Origin: UBA1738 sp045655325
GTDB lineage: Bacteria; Bacillota; Clostridia; UBA1381
Assembly: GCA_045655325.1 (NCBI GenBank)
Contig: JAZOOY010000065.1
Span: 1-26,074, forward strand
Reading direction: 5' to 3'
Length of the DNA: 26,074 bases
Each line of letters opens with the position of its first letter. The first letter of the stretch is position 1. A program made the translations under genes and the position numbers. Below are positions 1-7,647 of this stretch, one piece after another. The notes under the pieces are model-generated. The model made no database searches. It was not told the DNA's origin and was given only the letters and a program-made list of their open reading frames with translations.

Positions 1-1
1 C

Positions 2-91
2 GAGCTGTTGGAAGTTACTCCGAATCACTTGAGAATGAGAAAGAGAATCTTGAAAACTGACTTAAGAGCAAAGTCTAAAGCAAGAGCATAA
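2..91 (+). CDS. typA: C-terminal end of TypA/BipA ribosome-associated GTPase (partial)
   Basis: The open frame enters from the left edge and stops at TAA 89-91. Only 29 residues are visible. They contain EVTPNHLRMRKRIL followed by a basic Lys/Arg/Ala tail, the ending I associate with the BipA/TypA family of translational GTPases, which act in ribosome assembly and stress responses. None of the GTPase domain is in the window, so the call rests on this tail alone. yhbY starts 17 nt downstream on the same strand, which fits a ribosome-biogenesis cluster. Obg often occupies this place in Firmicutes, but its C-terminal domain does not end like this. Confidence 0.72.
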   Translation, partial: ELLEVTPNHLRMRKRILKTDLRAKSKARA

Positions 92-108
92 GAAAGGAAT
101 TTCTACAA

Positions 109-414
109 ATGATAACAAGTAAACAAAGAGCGTATTTAAGAGGCCTTGCAAACGGAATTGACCCGATTTTTCAGATAGGAAAGGGCGGTATCGGCGACGA
201 GCTTTTGGCTCAGCTTGCCTTAGCACTTGAGGCAAGAGAGCTTATAAAGGTGCATATTTTAGAAACAGCACTTTTGGATACCAAAGTTGCCGCAAACGAA
301 ATTGCAGCAGCACTAAAAGCGGAGCCTGTTCAGGCGATCGGTTCAAAGTTCGTACTGTATAAGCAGGCAAAAAATGTTAAGAACAGAAAGATTGAATTAC
401 CGAAAAAAAGATGA
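109..414 (+). CDS. yhbY: YhbY-type CRM-domain RNA-binding protein
   Basis: A 101-residue protein made of a single CRM domain. It begins with an LRGLAN-type segment, followed by the IGKGGIGDELL loop at about residues 22-32, the GxxG RNA-binding loop of the family. The C-terminal half carries the GSKFVLYKQ strand and a basic tail. Homologues bind pre-50S ribosomal particles. The start ATG at 109 lies behind GAAAGGAAT. The stop overlaps the nadD start by four bases (ATGA, 411-414), so the two are translationally coupled. The yhbY-nadD-yqeK order is common in Firmicutes. Length is normal for the family. Confidence 0.93.
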   Translation: MITSKQRAYLRGLANGIDPIFQIGKGGIGDELLAQLALALEARELIKVHILETALLDTKVAANEIAAALKAEPVQAIGSKFVLYKQAKNVKNRKIELPKKR

Positions 415-1523
415 AAATTGGTATTTTAGGCGGGACCTTTAATCCCATTCATAACGGACATATTAAAATAGCGCAACTTGCCAAACATGAATATCACCTG
501 GACAGGGTGATATTTTTGACAAGCGGAAATCCGCCACATAAAAGGGATAAGCAGATTCTTGATGCGAAAATCCGCCACATTATGGTGAAGCGTGCCATTG
601 ACGGGATTGATGGGTTTATTGCATCAGATTACGAAGTTAAACGAAAAGAGTATTCTTATTCGGTTAATACTTTGAAGCATTTCAAGGAATTTATGCCGGA
701 TGACGAGCTTTTCTTCATCATCGGCGGTGACTCCCTTCGTGACTTCCACAAGTGGTATCAGCCTGACGAGATTTTAAAGCTTTGCACACTTTTAGTCTAT
801 GACCGAGATGGTGGGAAGCACACTTCTGATTTCTCAAAACCAATCCAGGGTGCTACAATTGATATTTCTTCAACCCAGATACGCCAAAAACTTGAAAAGG
901 ACGAAGACGTTTCGGCCTTTGTTTCCCCTGCTGTTTTGGAATTTATAAAAAGAAACAATATATATAGGAAGAAACTCGGGATGCAGGAGCAGTTAAAGAC
1001 CCTTTTAACCCCTGAAAGATACGCTCACAGCATCGGCGTTATGGAAACAGCGGTGGAGCTTGCAAAAATTCACGGTGCGGATGTGGAAAAGGCAAGAATA
1101 GCAGGGCTACTTCACGATAACGCAAAAAATCTTGACAATATTTATGAACGCTCTAAGGATTTGGAAGCGGACCTTGATGATTTTGAAATGAAATCACCAC
1201 CACTTGTTCATGCAAAACTTGGTGCAGAAACCGCTAAAATTGAGTTTGGTATCAATGACCCCGAAATTTTAGATGCAATAAAGTGGCATACCATCGGCAG
1301 ACCGAATATGACCCTGCTTGAAAAAATTATTTTTGTTGCCGACCTTACTGAGCCGGGAAGGGATTTCCCTGATGCAAATCCTTTGGCGGAGCTTTCCCGA
1401 AAAGACCTTGATAAGGCCGTAGCAGAGTGCATTAAATCTACAATCCGCGTGAACGAAAAGCGCGGAAATATAATTCACCCCAATGCCTTTGCTATCTTAA
1501 ATGAAATTAACCAAAATAACTAA
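411..1523 (+). CDS. nadD: Fused nicotinate-nucleotide adenylyltransferase (NadD) and YqeK-type HD hydrolase
   Basis: A 370-residue two-domain protein. Residues 1 to about 188 are NadD, which makes deamido-NAD from nicotinate mononucleotide and ATP. It has the nucleotidyltransferase motif GGTFNPIHNGH (7-17), GGDS (105-108) and the late ISSTQIR motif (152-158). Residues from about 191 on form a YqeK HD domain, a family that hydrolyses diadenosine tetraphosphate. Its likely metal ligands are His206, HD 235-236, His267, His293 and Asp311. In many Firmicutes these are two adjacent genes; here no stop separates them. The usual next gene rsfS is absent. An SD-like AGGAAG (966-971) precedes Met191 (codon at 981), so a free YqeK product is possible. 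All visible catalytic motifs are intact. Confidence 0.93.
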   Translation: MKIGILGGTFNPIHNGHIKIAQLAKHEYHLDRVIFLTSGNPPHKRDKQILDAKIRHIMVKRAIDGIDGFIASDYEVKRKEYSYSVNTLKHFKEFMPDDELFFIIGGDSLRDFHKWYQPDEILKLCTLLVYDRDGGKHTSDFSKPIQGATIDISSTQIRQKLEKDEDVSAFVSPAVLEFIKRNNIYRKKLGMQEQLKTLLTPERYAHSIGVMETAVELAKIHGADVEKARIAGLLHDNAKNLDNIYERSKDLEADLDDFEMKSPPLVHAKLGAETAKIEFGINDPEILDAIKWHTIGRPNMTLLEKIIFVADLTEPGRDFPDANPLAELSRKDLDKAVAECIKSTIRVNEKRGNIIHPNAFAILNEINQNN

Positions 1524-1528
1524 AAAAA

Positions 1529-1596
1529 CACTGTCAAATTTGTTACAAAATTATTTACAAAAAAATGTGATAAATGCTTGACAGTGCTCTTTTTTT
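1529..1596 (+). terminator. Possible long-loop terminator after nadD-yqeK
   Basis: CACTGTCAA at 1529-1537 is exactly complementary to TTGACAGTG at 1578-1586. An A7 run sits just before the left arm and a T7 run just after the right arm. The loop is about 40 nt, long for an intrinsic terminator. The right arm is also the -35 box of the next promoter. Confidence 0.45.
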
Positions 1597-1606
1597 GTGA
1601 TAAAAT
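1578..1606 (+). promoter_or_regulatory. Sigma-A promoter for the secreted protein unit
   Basis: TTGACA at 1578-1583, a 17-base spacer, then TAAAAT at 1601-1606. The -35 is perfect and the -10 matches five of six. Transcription would begin near 1613 and give a leader of about 55 nt before the ATG at 1668. It separates this unit from the upstream housekeeping genes. Confidence 0.82.
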
Positions 1607-1667
1607 GGGTGTGTTAATAATGTTTTACTATGTATAGGACTATAAAATGAAAGGAAGATTTTTTAAA

Positions 1668-2525
1668 ATGAAAAAGTTAATGGCTTTATTGTTAGCTGTT
1701 TCAACTATGGCAATGTCAACAAGTGCGTTTGCTGCTTTTACTGTTCATCCGGTAGGTGAAGGAACAGGTGCAAGCAGAAACTATATCGCAAACAATGAGC
1801 ATAGAGATGGTTCAAGCTCTTTTGTTAAGGAAGAAGCAAACATTGGCACAGCTAATTTACCTACATACAGAAACGGTGATGTAATTACTTTTGAAGTAAA
1901 GGGCCCAGAAGTTGTAAGTGATGCAACACTTACTTTCATCTGTTCAAAGATAGACAAAAATGGCTCTGATTATACAAACGCTAATGTGCAGATGATTGAC
2001 CAGGTTCAGTTGGTTGCATCAAATAATACTGCTTCTTGCACATATAAATTGCGTAAGAACCTTGTAGATGGTTTGTATAAGTTGGAAATGAGAATTGGTG
2101 ATTCAGATACTGCAATATTCTCTTTCCTAATCGGCACACCAAGCGTTGAACTTCTATATGTAAAACCCGAATCAGAAAGAACCAAAACAAATGCAGACGT
2201 ATATCACTTCGAAAACGGCAATGCTTACTGTTTTGGTAGAGCTACTATAACAGGCGGTGCTAGTTTCTCTCAAACTGATACTGATTTTGGTTTTGTTTTC
2301 AATGGAGTTCATAATGATGAATATATCAAGAAGACAGAGAGAAGCAATACCGCTTTTACAAAGCAGGAGGCTCAAGAAGCTCTTGTCGTAAGTGCACCAA
2401 GCAATAACCCTGTTCAAAGTGAAATTGAAGGTACAGCTCAGTATTTCTTTAGAATGGAAATAACAGGTGCTACTGAATCTGATCTTGATAAATTACCTGA
2501 TGTAACTGTATACTTAAATAAATAA
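1668..2525 (+). CDS. Secreted protein of unknown function
   Basis: I do not recognise a family. From ATG 1668 the product is 285 residues with a clear Sec signal peptide: MKK, a hydrophobic core to about residue 16, and cleavage most likely after Ala22 in SAFA-A. An in-frame ATG at 1647 exists, but AAGGAAG (1651-1657) is well spaced only for 1668, so I choose that start. The mature part is rich in Thr, Ser, Asn and alternating hydrophobic residues, which suggests beta-sheet or Ig-like domains. It shows no LPxTG anchor, no second membrane segment and no obvious catalytic motif. A consensus promoter lies just upstream, and a 65-residue peptide gene starts 18 nt after the stop. It could be an extracellular binding or surface protein; this is inference. 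Confidence 0.8.
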   Translation: MKKLMALLLAVSTMAMSTSAFAAFTVHPVGEGTGASRNYIANNEHRDGSSSFVKEEANIGTANLPTYRNGDVITFEVKGPEVVSDATLTFICSKIDKNGSDYTNANVQMIDQVQLVASNNTASCTYKLRKNLVDGLYKLEMRIGDSDTAIFSFLIGTPSVELLYVKPESERTKTNADVYHFENGNAYCFGRATITGGASFSQTDTDFGFVFNGVHNDEYIKKTERSNTAFTKQEAQEALVVSAPSNNPVQSEIEGTAQYFFRMEITGATESDLDKLPDVTVYLNK

Positions 2526-2543
2526 TTGAAGGAGGCATGTGAT

Positions 2544-2741
2544 ATGAAAAAGATTTATAAAAAGCCAAGCCTTCTTTCAGAAACATTCGTTACTGAAAAC
2601 ATTATGACTGGAGTTGACTTGTTGAGTACAATGGATACAAATCTTTGGACATTCACAGGAACTGAGTTCCAGGGTATCCAGTTCAATACTGATGGCGGTA
2701 ACACATTGTATAAAGTTAGCTTTGAAAGCTTTATGGAATAA
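2544..2741 (+). CDS. Small peptide with YxxPxL-type N-terminus, function unknown
   Basis: AAGGAGG at 2529-2535 fixes the start at ATG 2544, giving 65 residues; a TTG at 2526 is in frame but lies upstream of this ribosome binding site. The N-terminus MKKIYKKPSLLSETF has the spacing of a YxxPxL recognition motif, as in lasso-peptide leaders and many unassigned clostridial mini-proteins. The rest is acidic and aromatic, with Trp35, several Phe, and Asp/Gly-rich turns. There is no Cys, signal peptide or membrane helix. It is co-transcribed with the secreted protein and followed by a strong terminator. No RiPP maturase, cyclase or exporter is present in the window, so a modified-peptide role is only a possibility. 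Confidence 0.72.
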   Translation: MKKIYKKPSLLSETFVTENIMTGVDLLSTMDTNLWTFTGTEFQGIQFNTDGGNTLYKVSFESFME

Positions 2742-2747
2742 GATTTT

Positions 2748-2778
2748 AAAAGAGATGTACAAGTTACATCTCTTTTTT
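2748..2778 (+). terminator. Intrinsic terminator of the secreted protein/peptide unit
   Basis: AAAAGAGATGTA (2748-2759) pairs with TACATCTCTTTT (2765-2776) around a 5-nt loop and runs into a T tract. It lies a few bases after the TAA of the small peptide gene. Confidence 0.88.
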
Positions 2779-2798
2779 GTTTCTATTTTTTATATTTA

Positions 2799-2828
2799 AA
2801 AAGGTCATAGAAAGTTCTATGACCTTTT
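2799..2828 (-). terminator. Intrinsic terminator of the hydF-end operon
   Basis: AAAAGGTCATAG (2799-2810) pairs with CTATGACCTTTT (2817-2828) around a 6-nt loop. Read on the minus strand it follows the hydF stop, which lies inside the stem, and ends in a T tract. It may also work on the plus strand as a second stop. Confidence 0.85.
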
Positions 2829-4016
2829 AACTAGTTTTGCAACATCTCCAAATGGCTCAAGGCTTCGTTTTAAAATACCATTCATATTAGCAATCGCCAC
2901 ACCATAGTTTGTAATGGCTATTCCCTCGTCTTCGCTATATCCAAGCCTTGACTGCATTTCTCTGCTATTCAGCATACATCCGCCACAGTGCAAGATAAGT
3001 TGATACTTCGACAAGTCTTCAGGGAATTCTGTTCCTTGAGTGAACTCAAAGTTTAGTTTCTTCCCTGTATATTCGCCTATCCATTTAGGGAGTTTCTGGC
3101 TTCCTATATCTCCGCACTGTCTGTGATGAGTACATCCCTCTGATATTAAAACGGTATCTCCGTCCTTTAATTCATCAAGAGCCACCGCACCTTGTACCAA
3201 TGTCTCAAGCTTTCCTTTGTATCTTGCAAAAAGAATTGAGAACGATGTTAACATCACATCTTCCGGTACAATTTTAGAAACCTTGCCGAACACCTGTGAA
3301 TCTGTAATTACCAGCTTTGGCTTTTTAGACAGCATCGCAAGAGTTTCTTCAAGCTCTATGTCCTTACAGCACACAGCAGTTGCGCCAATATCCAAAAGCT
3401 CACGTAATGTCTGTTGTTGTGGCAGGATTATTCGTCCCTTTGGCGCTGCGCTATCAATAGGAATTACCATTACCACCAAGTCACCTTTTGAAACAATGTC
3501 TGCTACAAGCTTCTTGTCATCGTCACTGTTTTTCAAAAGTCTTGCCATTTTTTCTTTAAGTTCGAATATGTTTTCGCCTGTTTTTGCGCTTACGTATATC
3601 TCGTTTTCTTTTAATTCTTTCTGGGTTTTCAACAAATCCAATTTGTTATATGCCACAATATACGGAATCTTTTTCTTTTCAAAAAATCCCACAAGCTCAT
3701 TATCCTGCTCGCTCATTCCCGCTTTTGCATCCACGCAAAGTATGGCAATATCCGTAAGCCCCAAGATTTGACGTGCTTTTTTTATTCGCAAATTTCCAAG
3801 CTCACCTTCGTCGTCAAGTCCCGGTGTGTCTATGATAACAACAGGCCCCAACGGCAAAAGCTCCATAGCCTTTTTTACAGGGTCTGTAGTTGTTCCCAAA
3901 ACATCGGACACAACCGACAGGCTCTGGCCTGTAACCGCATTTACAAGGCTTGATTTTCCGGCATTTCGCATACCAAAAAAGCCAATGTGTATTCTTTCAC
4001 CTGAGTGTGTTTCCAT
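2817..4016 (-). CDS. hydF: [FeFe]-hydrogenase H-cluster maturation GTPase HydF
   Basis: A 399-residue protein. The N-terminal GTPase domain has the P-loop GMRNAGKS (15-22), DTPG (63-66) and NKLD (124-127). The C-terminal part carries the HydF iron-sulfur ligand set, CTHH (Cys295, His297) and HCGGC (His343, Cys344, Cys347). HydF is the scaffold that receives the 2Fe subcluster built by HydE and HydG and passes it to apo-hydrogenase. hydE, hydG and the hydrogenase itself are not in the window. The gene is last in the minus-strand run, 53 nt after citrate synthase, with a stable hairpin in that gap, so its expression may be partly set apart. The start follows an AGAGGTGA ribosome binding site. 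Confidence 0.96.
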   Translation of the reverse strand: METHSGERIHIGFFGMRNAGKSSLVNAVTGQSLSVVSDVLGTTTDPVKKAMELLPLGPVVIIDTPGLDDEGELGNLRIKKARQILGLTDIAILCVDAKAGMSEQDNELVGFFEKKKIPYIVAYNKLDLLKTQKELKENEIYVSAKTGENIFELKEKMARLLKNSDDDKKLVADIVSKGDLVVMVIPIDSAAPKGRIILPQQQTLRELLDIGATAVCCKDIELEETLAMLSKKPKLVITDSQVFGKVSKIVPEDVMLTSFSILFARYKGKLETLVQGAVALDELKDGDTVLISEGCTHHRQCGDIGSQKLPKWIGEYTGKKLNFEFTQGTEFPEDLSKYQLILHCGGCMLNSREMQSRLGYSEDEGIAITNYGVAIANMNGILKRSLEPFGDVAKLVKRS

Positions 4017-4039
4017 AAAAAATCACCTCTTTTTAAAAT

Positions 4040-4063
4040 GGCAAGAAACCGAAGTTTCTTGCC
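4040..4063 (-). terminator. UUCG-tetraloop hairpin between citrate synthase and hydF
   Basis: On the minus strand GGCAAGAAAC and GTTTCTTGCC form a perfect 10-bp stem closed by C(TTCG)G, followed by ATTTTAAAA. It starts 6 nt after the citrate synthase stop. The T tract is short, so it may act as a partial terminator or an mRNA 3'-end stabiliser ahead of hydF. Confidence 0.6.
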
Positions 4064-4069
4064 GTTTTA

Positions 4070-5425
4070 TTACTTTCTTTCAGCCATTGGAACATACGCT
4101 GTATGTTTTGCAACGTTCTTATAAGCAGGACGCACAATCTTGCCTGAGTTCATAAGTTCCTCAATTCTGTGTGCACTCCAGCCAGCAATTCTTGCAATTG
4201 CAAAAATCGGTGTATAAAGTTCTAGCGGAAGACCTAGCATACGATATACGAATCCTGAGTAGAAGTCTACGTTAGCACTAACAGGTCGATTTCTCTTCTT
4301 AGACAAAAGTTCTGGTGCAATACGCTCTACCATTTCATAAAGCGCAAGTTCCTTTTCTGTTCCCTTTTCCTTTGCAAGCTGGCCTACGTATTTCTTAAGG
4401 ATTTTTGTTCTCGGGTCGGATAGCGAATAAACTGCGTGTCCGATACCATAGATAAGTCCTGATTTATCAAAGGCTTCCTTGTCAAGAATCTTCTGAAGAT
4501 AGCTTCTTACCTCTTCTTCATCTTCGTGATTCTTTACATTTGCCTTAATGTCTTCAAACATCTCAACAACCTTTTTATTTGCACCACCGTGCTTTGGTCC
4601 TTTTAGTGAACCCAAAGACGCTGCAACAGATGAGTATGTATCTGTACCTGATGAAGATACAACGTGTGTTGTAAATGTTGAGTTGTTACCGCCACCGTGC
4701 TCTGCCTGTGCAACCAAGCAAATATCCAGAAGCTGTGCCTCAAGCTGAGTGTACTTGCTGTCAGGACGCAATACGTGAAGAATTGTTTCCGCAGTAGAAA
4801 GCTCCGCAGGTGGTGTGTGAATAAACAGGCTGTGACCCTTTTGATAGTGGTTATAAGCCTGATAGCCGTAAACTGATAATAGCGGGAACACCGCAATTAA
4901 CTGCAAGCTCTGACGAAGCACGTTGGATATGCTTGTGTCGTCTGCAAGCTCGTCATATGAGTACATTGTCAAAACGCTTCGTGCAAGAGTATTCATCATG
5001 TCCTTTGATGGTGCTTTCATGATAATGTCACGAACAAAGCTTGTTGGAAGCATTCTGTATTCTGCTAATAGTTTACAAAAATCGTCAAGCTGGTCTTCTG
5101 TTGGTTGTTCGCCGAACATCAAAAGGTATATTACTTCTTCAAAACCGAATCTGCCTTCAGATGTAAATCCCTCAACAATCTGCTCAATATCCACGCCATG
5201 GTAATAAAGCTTACCCTCGCAAGGAATCATTTCACCGTCGTCGATTGTGTAGGACTTAACTTCGCCGATTTCGGTAAGACCTGTCAAAACGCCTCGTCCG
5301 CTCTTATAACGAAGTCCACGCTTAACTTCATATCTGTCATATAGTTCCGGGTCAATATGCCCGTTGTTGTCGCATTTTTGTGCAAGCATTTCTACCTTAG
5401 GTAGCAATTCTTCAAATCTGTTCAT
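4070..5425 (-). CDS. gltA: Citrate synthase
   Basis: A 451-residue protein that condenses oxaloacetate and acetyl-CoA to citrate. The catalytic triad can be placed at His279 (GPKHGGAN), His330 (GIGHAVYS) and Asp387 (NVDFYSG), with an oxaloacetate-binding His243 in AEHGGGNNS and the Arg of SAHRIEE near 420. It is somewhat longer than the roughly 370-residue type I enzymes, with an N-terminal extension of about 40 residues before the core, as in other clostridial members. It starts 12 nt after holB. It is an unusual metabolic insert in a replication/repair run; no aconitase or isocitrate dehydrogenase gene is nearby. A 2-methylcitrate synthase role cannot be excluded, but there are no prp genes. 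Confidence 0.94.
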   Translation of the reverse strand: MNRFEELLPKVEMLAQKCDNNGHIDPELYDRYEVKRGLRYKSGRGVLTGLTEIGEVKSYTIDDGEMIPCEGKLYYHGVDIEQIVEGFTSEGRFGFEEVIYLLMFGEQPTEDQLDDFCKLLAEYRMLPTSFVRDIIMKAPSKDMMNTLARSVLTMYSYDELADDTSISNVLRQSLQLIAVFPLLSVYGYQAYNHYQKGHSLFIHTPPAELSTAETILHVLRPDSKYTQLEAQLLDICLVAQAEHGGGNNSTFTTHVVSSSGTDTYSSVAASLGSLKGPKHGGANKKVVEMFEDIKANVKNHEDEEEVRSYLQKILDKEAFDKSGLIYGIGHAVYSLSDPRTKILKKYVGQLAKEKGTEKELALYEMVERIAPELLSKKRNRPVSANVDFYSGFVYRMLGLPLELYTPIFAIARIAGWSAHRIEELMNSGKIVRPAYKNVAKHTAYVPMAERK

Positions 5426-5437
5426 TTCTTCTTCTCC

Positions 5438-6421
5438 TTAATTTCGATTTTTTATGCTAAATGCAAGTCGTAAGGCAAGAGCCTTAAGATTTACATATCT
5501 CTTTCTCATTTGTTGTGCTAAAAGCACTTCATCAATAGCTTTAACTATCTTTTCTTCCTGTGCTTTGTTTGCAAGGTTTATAAGTACATCTATATAATCC
5601 GTGCTTTTAACAAGATTTTTTGCACCTGATACTATTAAAAGCATATCCCTTAAAAATCCTTGCCAGAATCTTAATATAAGGTCTGCATCTTCCTTATTTT
5701 CTTCCAAAAATTCTGCTACCTGATAGGCGACAACCTTGCGGTCTGACAGCAAATATGGTAGCTTTTCAAGGCTTTCTCGTCTTAGCGGTACGAAGTTTTC
5801 GGTGCTTAATATCTTTTCAACATCGCCCACAACTCCGCCTGCATACTGAACCAAGAAATCCACCGCCTCAAGGCTATCAGGGAAGTTTTTTCTTATATAT
5901 TCTTCCACCTTTTTATCCGCTACAGGATTAAATCTTATGGAAGTACATCTTGAACGGATAGTCTGCAAAAGGCTTTCATTATTCTCCGCTAAAATCACAA
6001 ACACCGCATACTCTGGTGGTTCTTCCAATACTTTCAAAAAAGCATTCTGTGCCTGCTCGTTCATATCGTCGCCATAGGCGATAATATAAACCTTTTTTCC
6101 ACTCTCATAAGGCTTTGTATACGCATCGGTAACAACGCTTCGTATCTGGTCAACGCTGATGTTGCGCTTTCCGTCTTGGGGTGTCAGCTCGTAAATGTCA
6201 GGGTGAGATTCCGCTTTTGCCATAATGCAGGCGTTACAAGTACCGCAAGGCGCAGAAGTCGTATTTTTACATACCAATGCGGATGCAAACAATCTTGCGC
6301 ATTCCTTTGAGCCAACGCCACGTTCACCCTCAAAGATGTATGCCTGATTGGCAACGCCATTGCGTATGTTGTTTATTAAGTTTTCTGCGATTTGCTCGTG
6401 CAAAATCTCATAACCATACAT
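5438..6421 (-). CDS. holB: DNA polymerase III delta-prime subunit
   Basis: A 327-residue clamp-loader subunit. The AAA+ P-loop region is EGERGVGSKE (31-40), followed by a zinc-binding cysteine set Cys51, Cys59, Cys62 and Cys65. FLKVLEEPPEYA (Walker B/sensor region) and the SRC motif in TIRSRCTSIRF are also present. Delta-prime belongs to the complex that loads the beta clamp at the replication fork. It starts 3 nt after tatD and ends 12 nt before citrate synthase. The holB-tatD neighbourhood is common in bacteria. Length is normal. Confidence 0.93.
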   Translation of the reverse strand: MYGYEILHEQIAENLINNIRNGVANQAYIFEGERGVGSKECARLFASALVCKNTTSAPCGTCNACIMAKAESHPDIYELTPQDGKRNISVDQIRSVVTDAYTKPYESGKKVYIIAYGDDMNEQAQNAFLKVLEEPPEYAVFVILAENNESLLQTIRSRCTSIRFNPVADKKVEEYIRKNFPDSLEAVDFLVQYAGGVVGDVEKILSTENFVPLRRESLEKLPYLLSDRKVVAYQVAEFLEENKEDADLILRFWQGFLRDMLLIVSGAKNLVKSTDYIDVLINLANKAQEEKIVKAIDEVLLAQQMRKRYVNLKALALRLAFSIKNRN

Positions 6422-6424
6422 AGC

Positions 6425-7195
6425 TTAATCCTCAATTTTATAAACTCTCTTTGCGTTCTGGAAAGTGATTTCCTCAACGTCTTTTGCAGAAATTCCTTTG
6501 ATTTTCGCAATTTCATCTATCACATATTTTATCAAGTCCGAGCTGTTTCTTTTTCCACGAAACGGCTCAGGCGCAAGGTACGGTGCATCGGTTTCAAGAA
6601 CAATTGATTCTATCGGCACATACTCTGCAACTTCTTTTATTTTTCTTCCGTTTTTAAAAGTGACCGTTCCGCCAATTCCGATATGCATTCCAAGATTCAA
6701 AACCTCCCTTGCCATTTCACAGCTTCCGGAAAAGCAGTGAACTATTCCGCCAACATCCCTTGCATTTTCGCTTTTTAAGATGTCGATTGTGTCACCGTGA
6801 GCATCACGGTCGTGGACTATAATCGGCAAATTGCTTTGTTTTCCAACATCAATCTGGCGTGCAAACCACTTTTTCTGAACATCCCTTTCCACACTGTCCC
6901 AATAGTAGTCAAGACCAATCTCACCAATTGCTTTCACCTTTGGATGCTTTGTGTACTCTAAAAGAATGTCCATATCCTTATCTGTAAGTTCCCCTGTTTC
7001 TTCAGGGTGTACCCCAACGCTTGCAAATACGAATGGGTACTTTTCTGCAATTTCAAGAACCTTTTTAAGGGATTCCATTGAATCCGCCACGTTCATAACA
7101 TAGGCAACATTTCCCTCTTTAAGGCTTCCTAAAACCGCATCTCTATCCTCATCAAATTTTGATGAATTATAATGGGCGTGTGAATCAAATATCAT
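6425..7195 (-). CDS. tatD: TatD-family metal-dependent hydrolase (DNase)
   Basis: A 256-residue TIM-barrel hydrolase with a complete metal site: HAH (His6, His8), Glu92 in GEIGLDYY, His128 in IVHDRDAH, His153 in IVHCFSGS and Asp203 in ETDAPYLAP. Family members are cytosolic 3'-5' DNases implicated in DNA repair. Its place directly before holB supports that context. It starts 14 nt after the PAP2-like gene. Confidence 0.93.
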   Translation of the reverse strand: MIFDSHAHYNSSKFDEDRDAVLGSLKEGNVAYVMNVADSMESLKKVLEIAEKYPFVFASVGVHPEETGELTDKDMDILLEYTKHPKVKAIGEIGLDYYWDSVERDVQKKWFARQIDVGKQSNLPIIVHDRDAHGDTIDILKSENARDVGGIVHCFSGSCEMAREVLNLGMHIGIGGTVTFKNGRKIKEVAEYVPIESIVLETDAPYLAPEPFRGKRNSSDLIKYVIDEIAKIKGISAKDVEEITFQNAKRVYKIED

Positions 7196-7209
7196 CTATA
7201 GTTCCCTCA

Positions 7210-7644
7210 TCAAATGTGTCTTATAATGGCAATCACAATACCCAGAATTGCACCTGCAAAAACCTCTTTTGGGGTATGACCCAAAAGCTCCTTTAATCGC
7301 TTGTCCGTCTGGGTAAGGTCTTTATGTTCCCATGCTTCAACAATTTTATTAAGTATTCTTGCCTGCTGGCCTGCAGCTCTTCTGACACCTGCCGCATCAT
7401 ACATAACAACAAGGGCTAAAACCACAGTTATAGCAAACTCTGTGCTTGAAAACCCGTCAATAAGTCCCACAGCTGTTGCAAGGGATGTCACAAAGGATGC
7501 GTGGGAACTAGGGAATCCGCCTGAACCCACAAAGCGCCTGAAGTCAATCTTTTTATCTTTAATAAGTGTTAAGATAACCTTTATAAACTGTGCGATAAAC
7601 CACGCCAGAATACAGGTTACAACCACGTTATCTTTCCAATTCAT
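7210..7644 (-). CDS. Divergent PAP2-family membrane protein (YuiD-like)
   Basis: A 144-residue membrane protein with about four hydrophobic segments. It has GGFPSSHAS (42-50), the central phosphatase-like PSSH motif, and MYDAAGVRRAAGQQA (81-95). This is the divergent PAP2 group (DUF212), seen in bacteria and plants. A lipid-phosphate or undecaprenyl-phosphate role is often supposed but not established. It lies directly after ispA, with a 3-nt gap, which supplies polyprenyl diphosphate precursors, so a link to isoprenoid phosphate handling is a reasonable inference. Confidence 0.86.
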   Translation of the reverse strand: MNWKDNVVVTCILAWFIAQFIKVILTLIKDKKIDFRRFVGSGGFPSSHASFVTSLATAVGLIDGFSSTEFAITVVLALVVMYDAAGVRRAAGQQARILNKIVEAWEHKDLTQTDKRLKELLGHTPKEVFAGAILGIVIAIIRHI

Positions 7645-7647
7645 ATT

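Noticed and set aside
2544..2741. Confident lasso-peptide precursor
   Set aside because: Only the YxxPxL motif and a possible Gly-Asp ring fit; the usual Thr at -2 and all maturation genes are missing, so it is kept only as a question.
3217..3771. 184-codon plus-strand open frame
   Set aside because: Lies wholly inside hydF on the other strand, is Ser/Phe-rich as expected for a shadow frame, and has no promoter or ribosome binding site.
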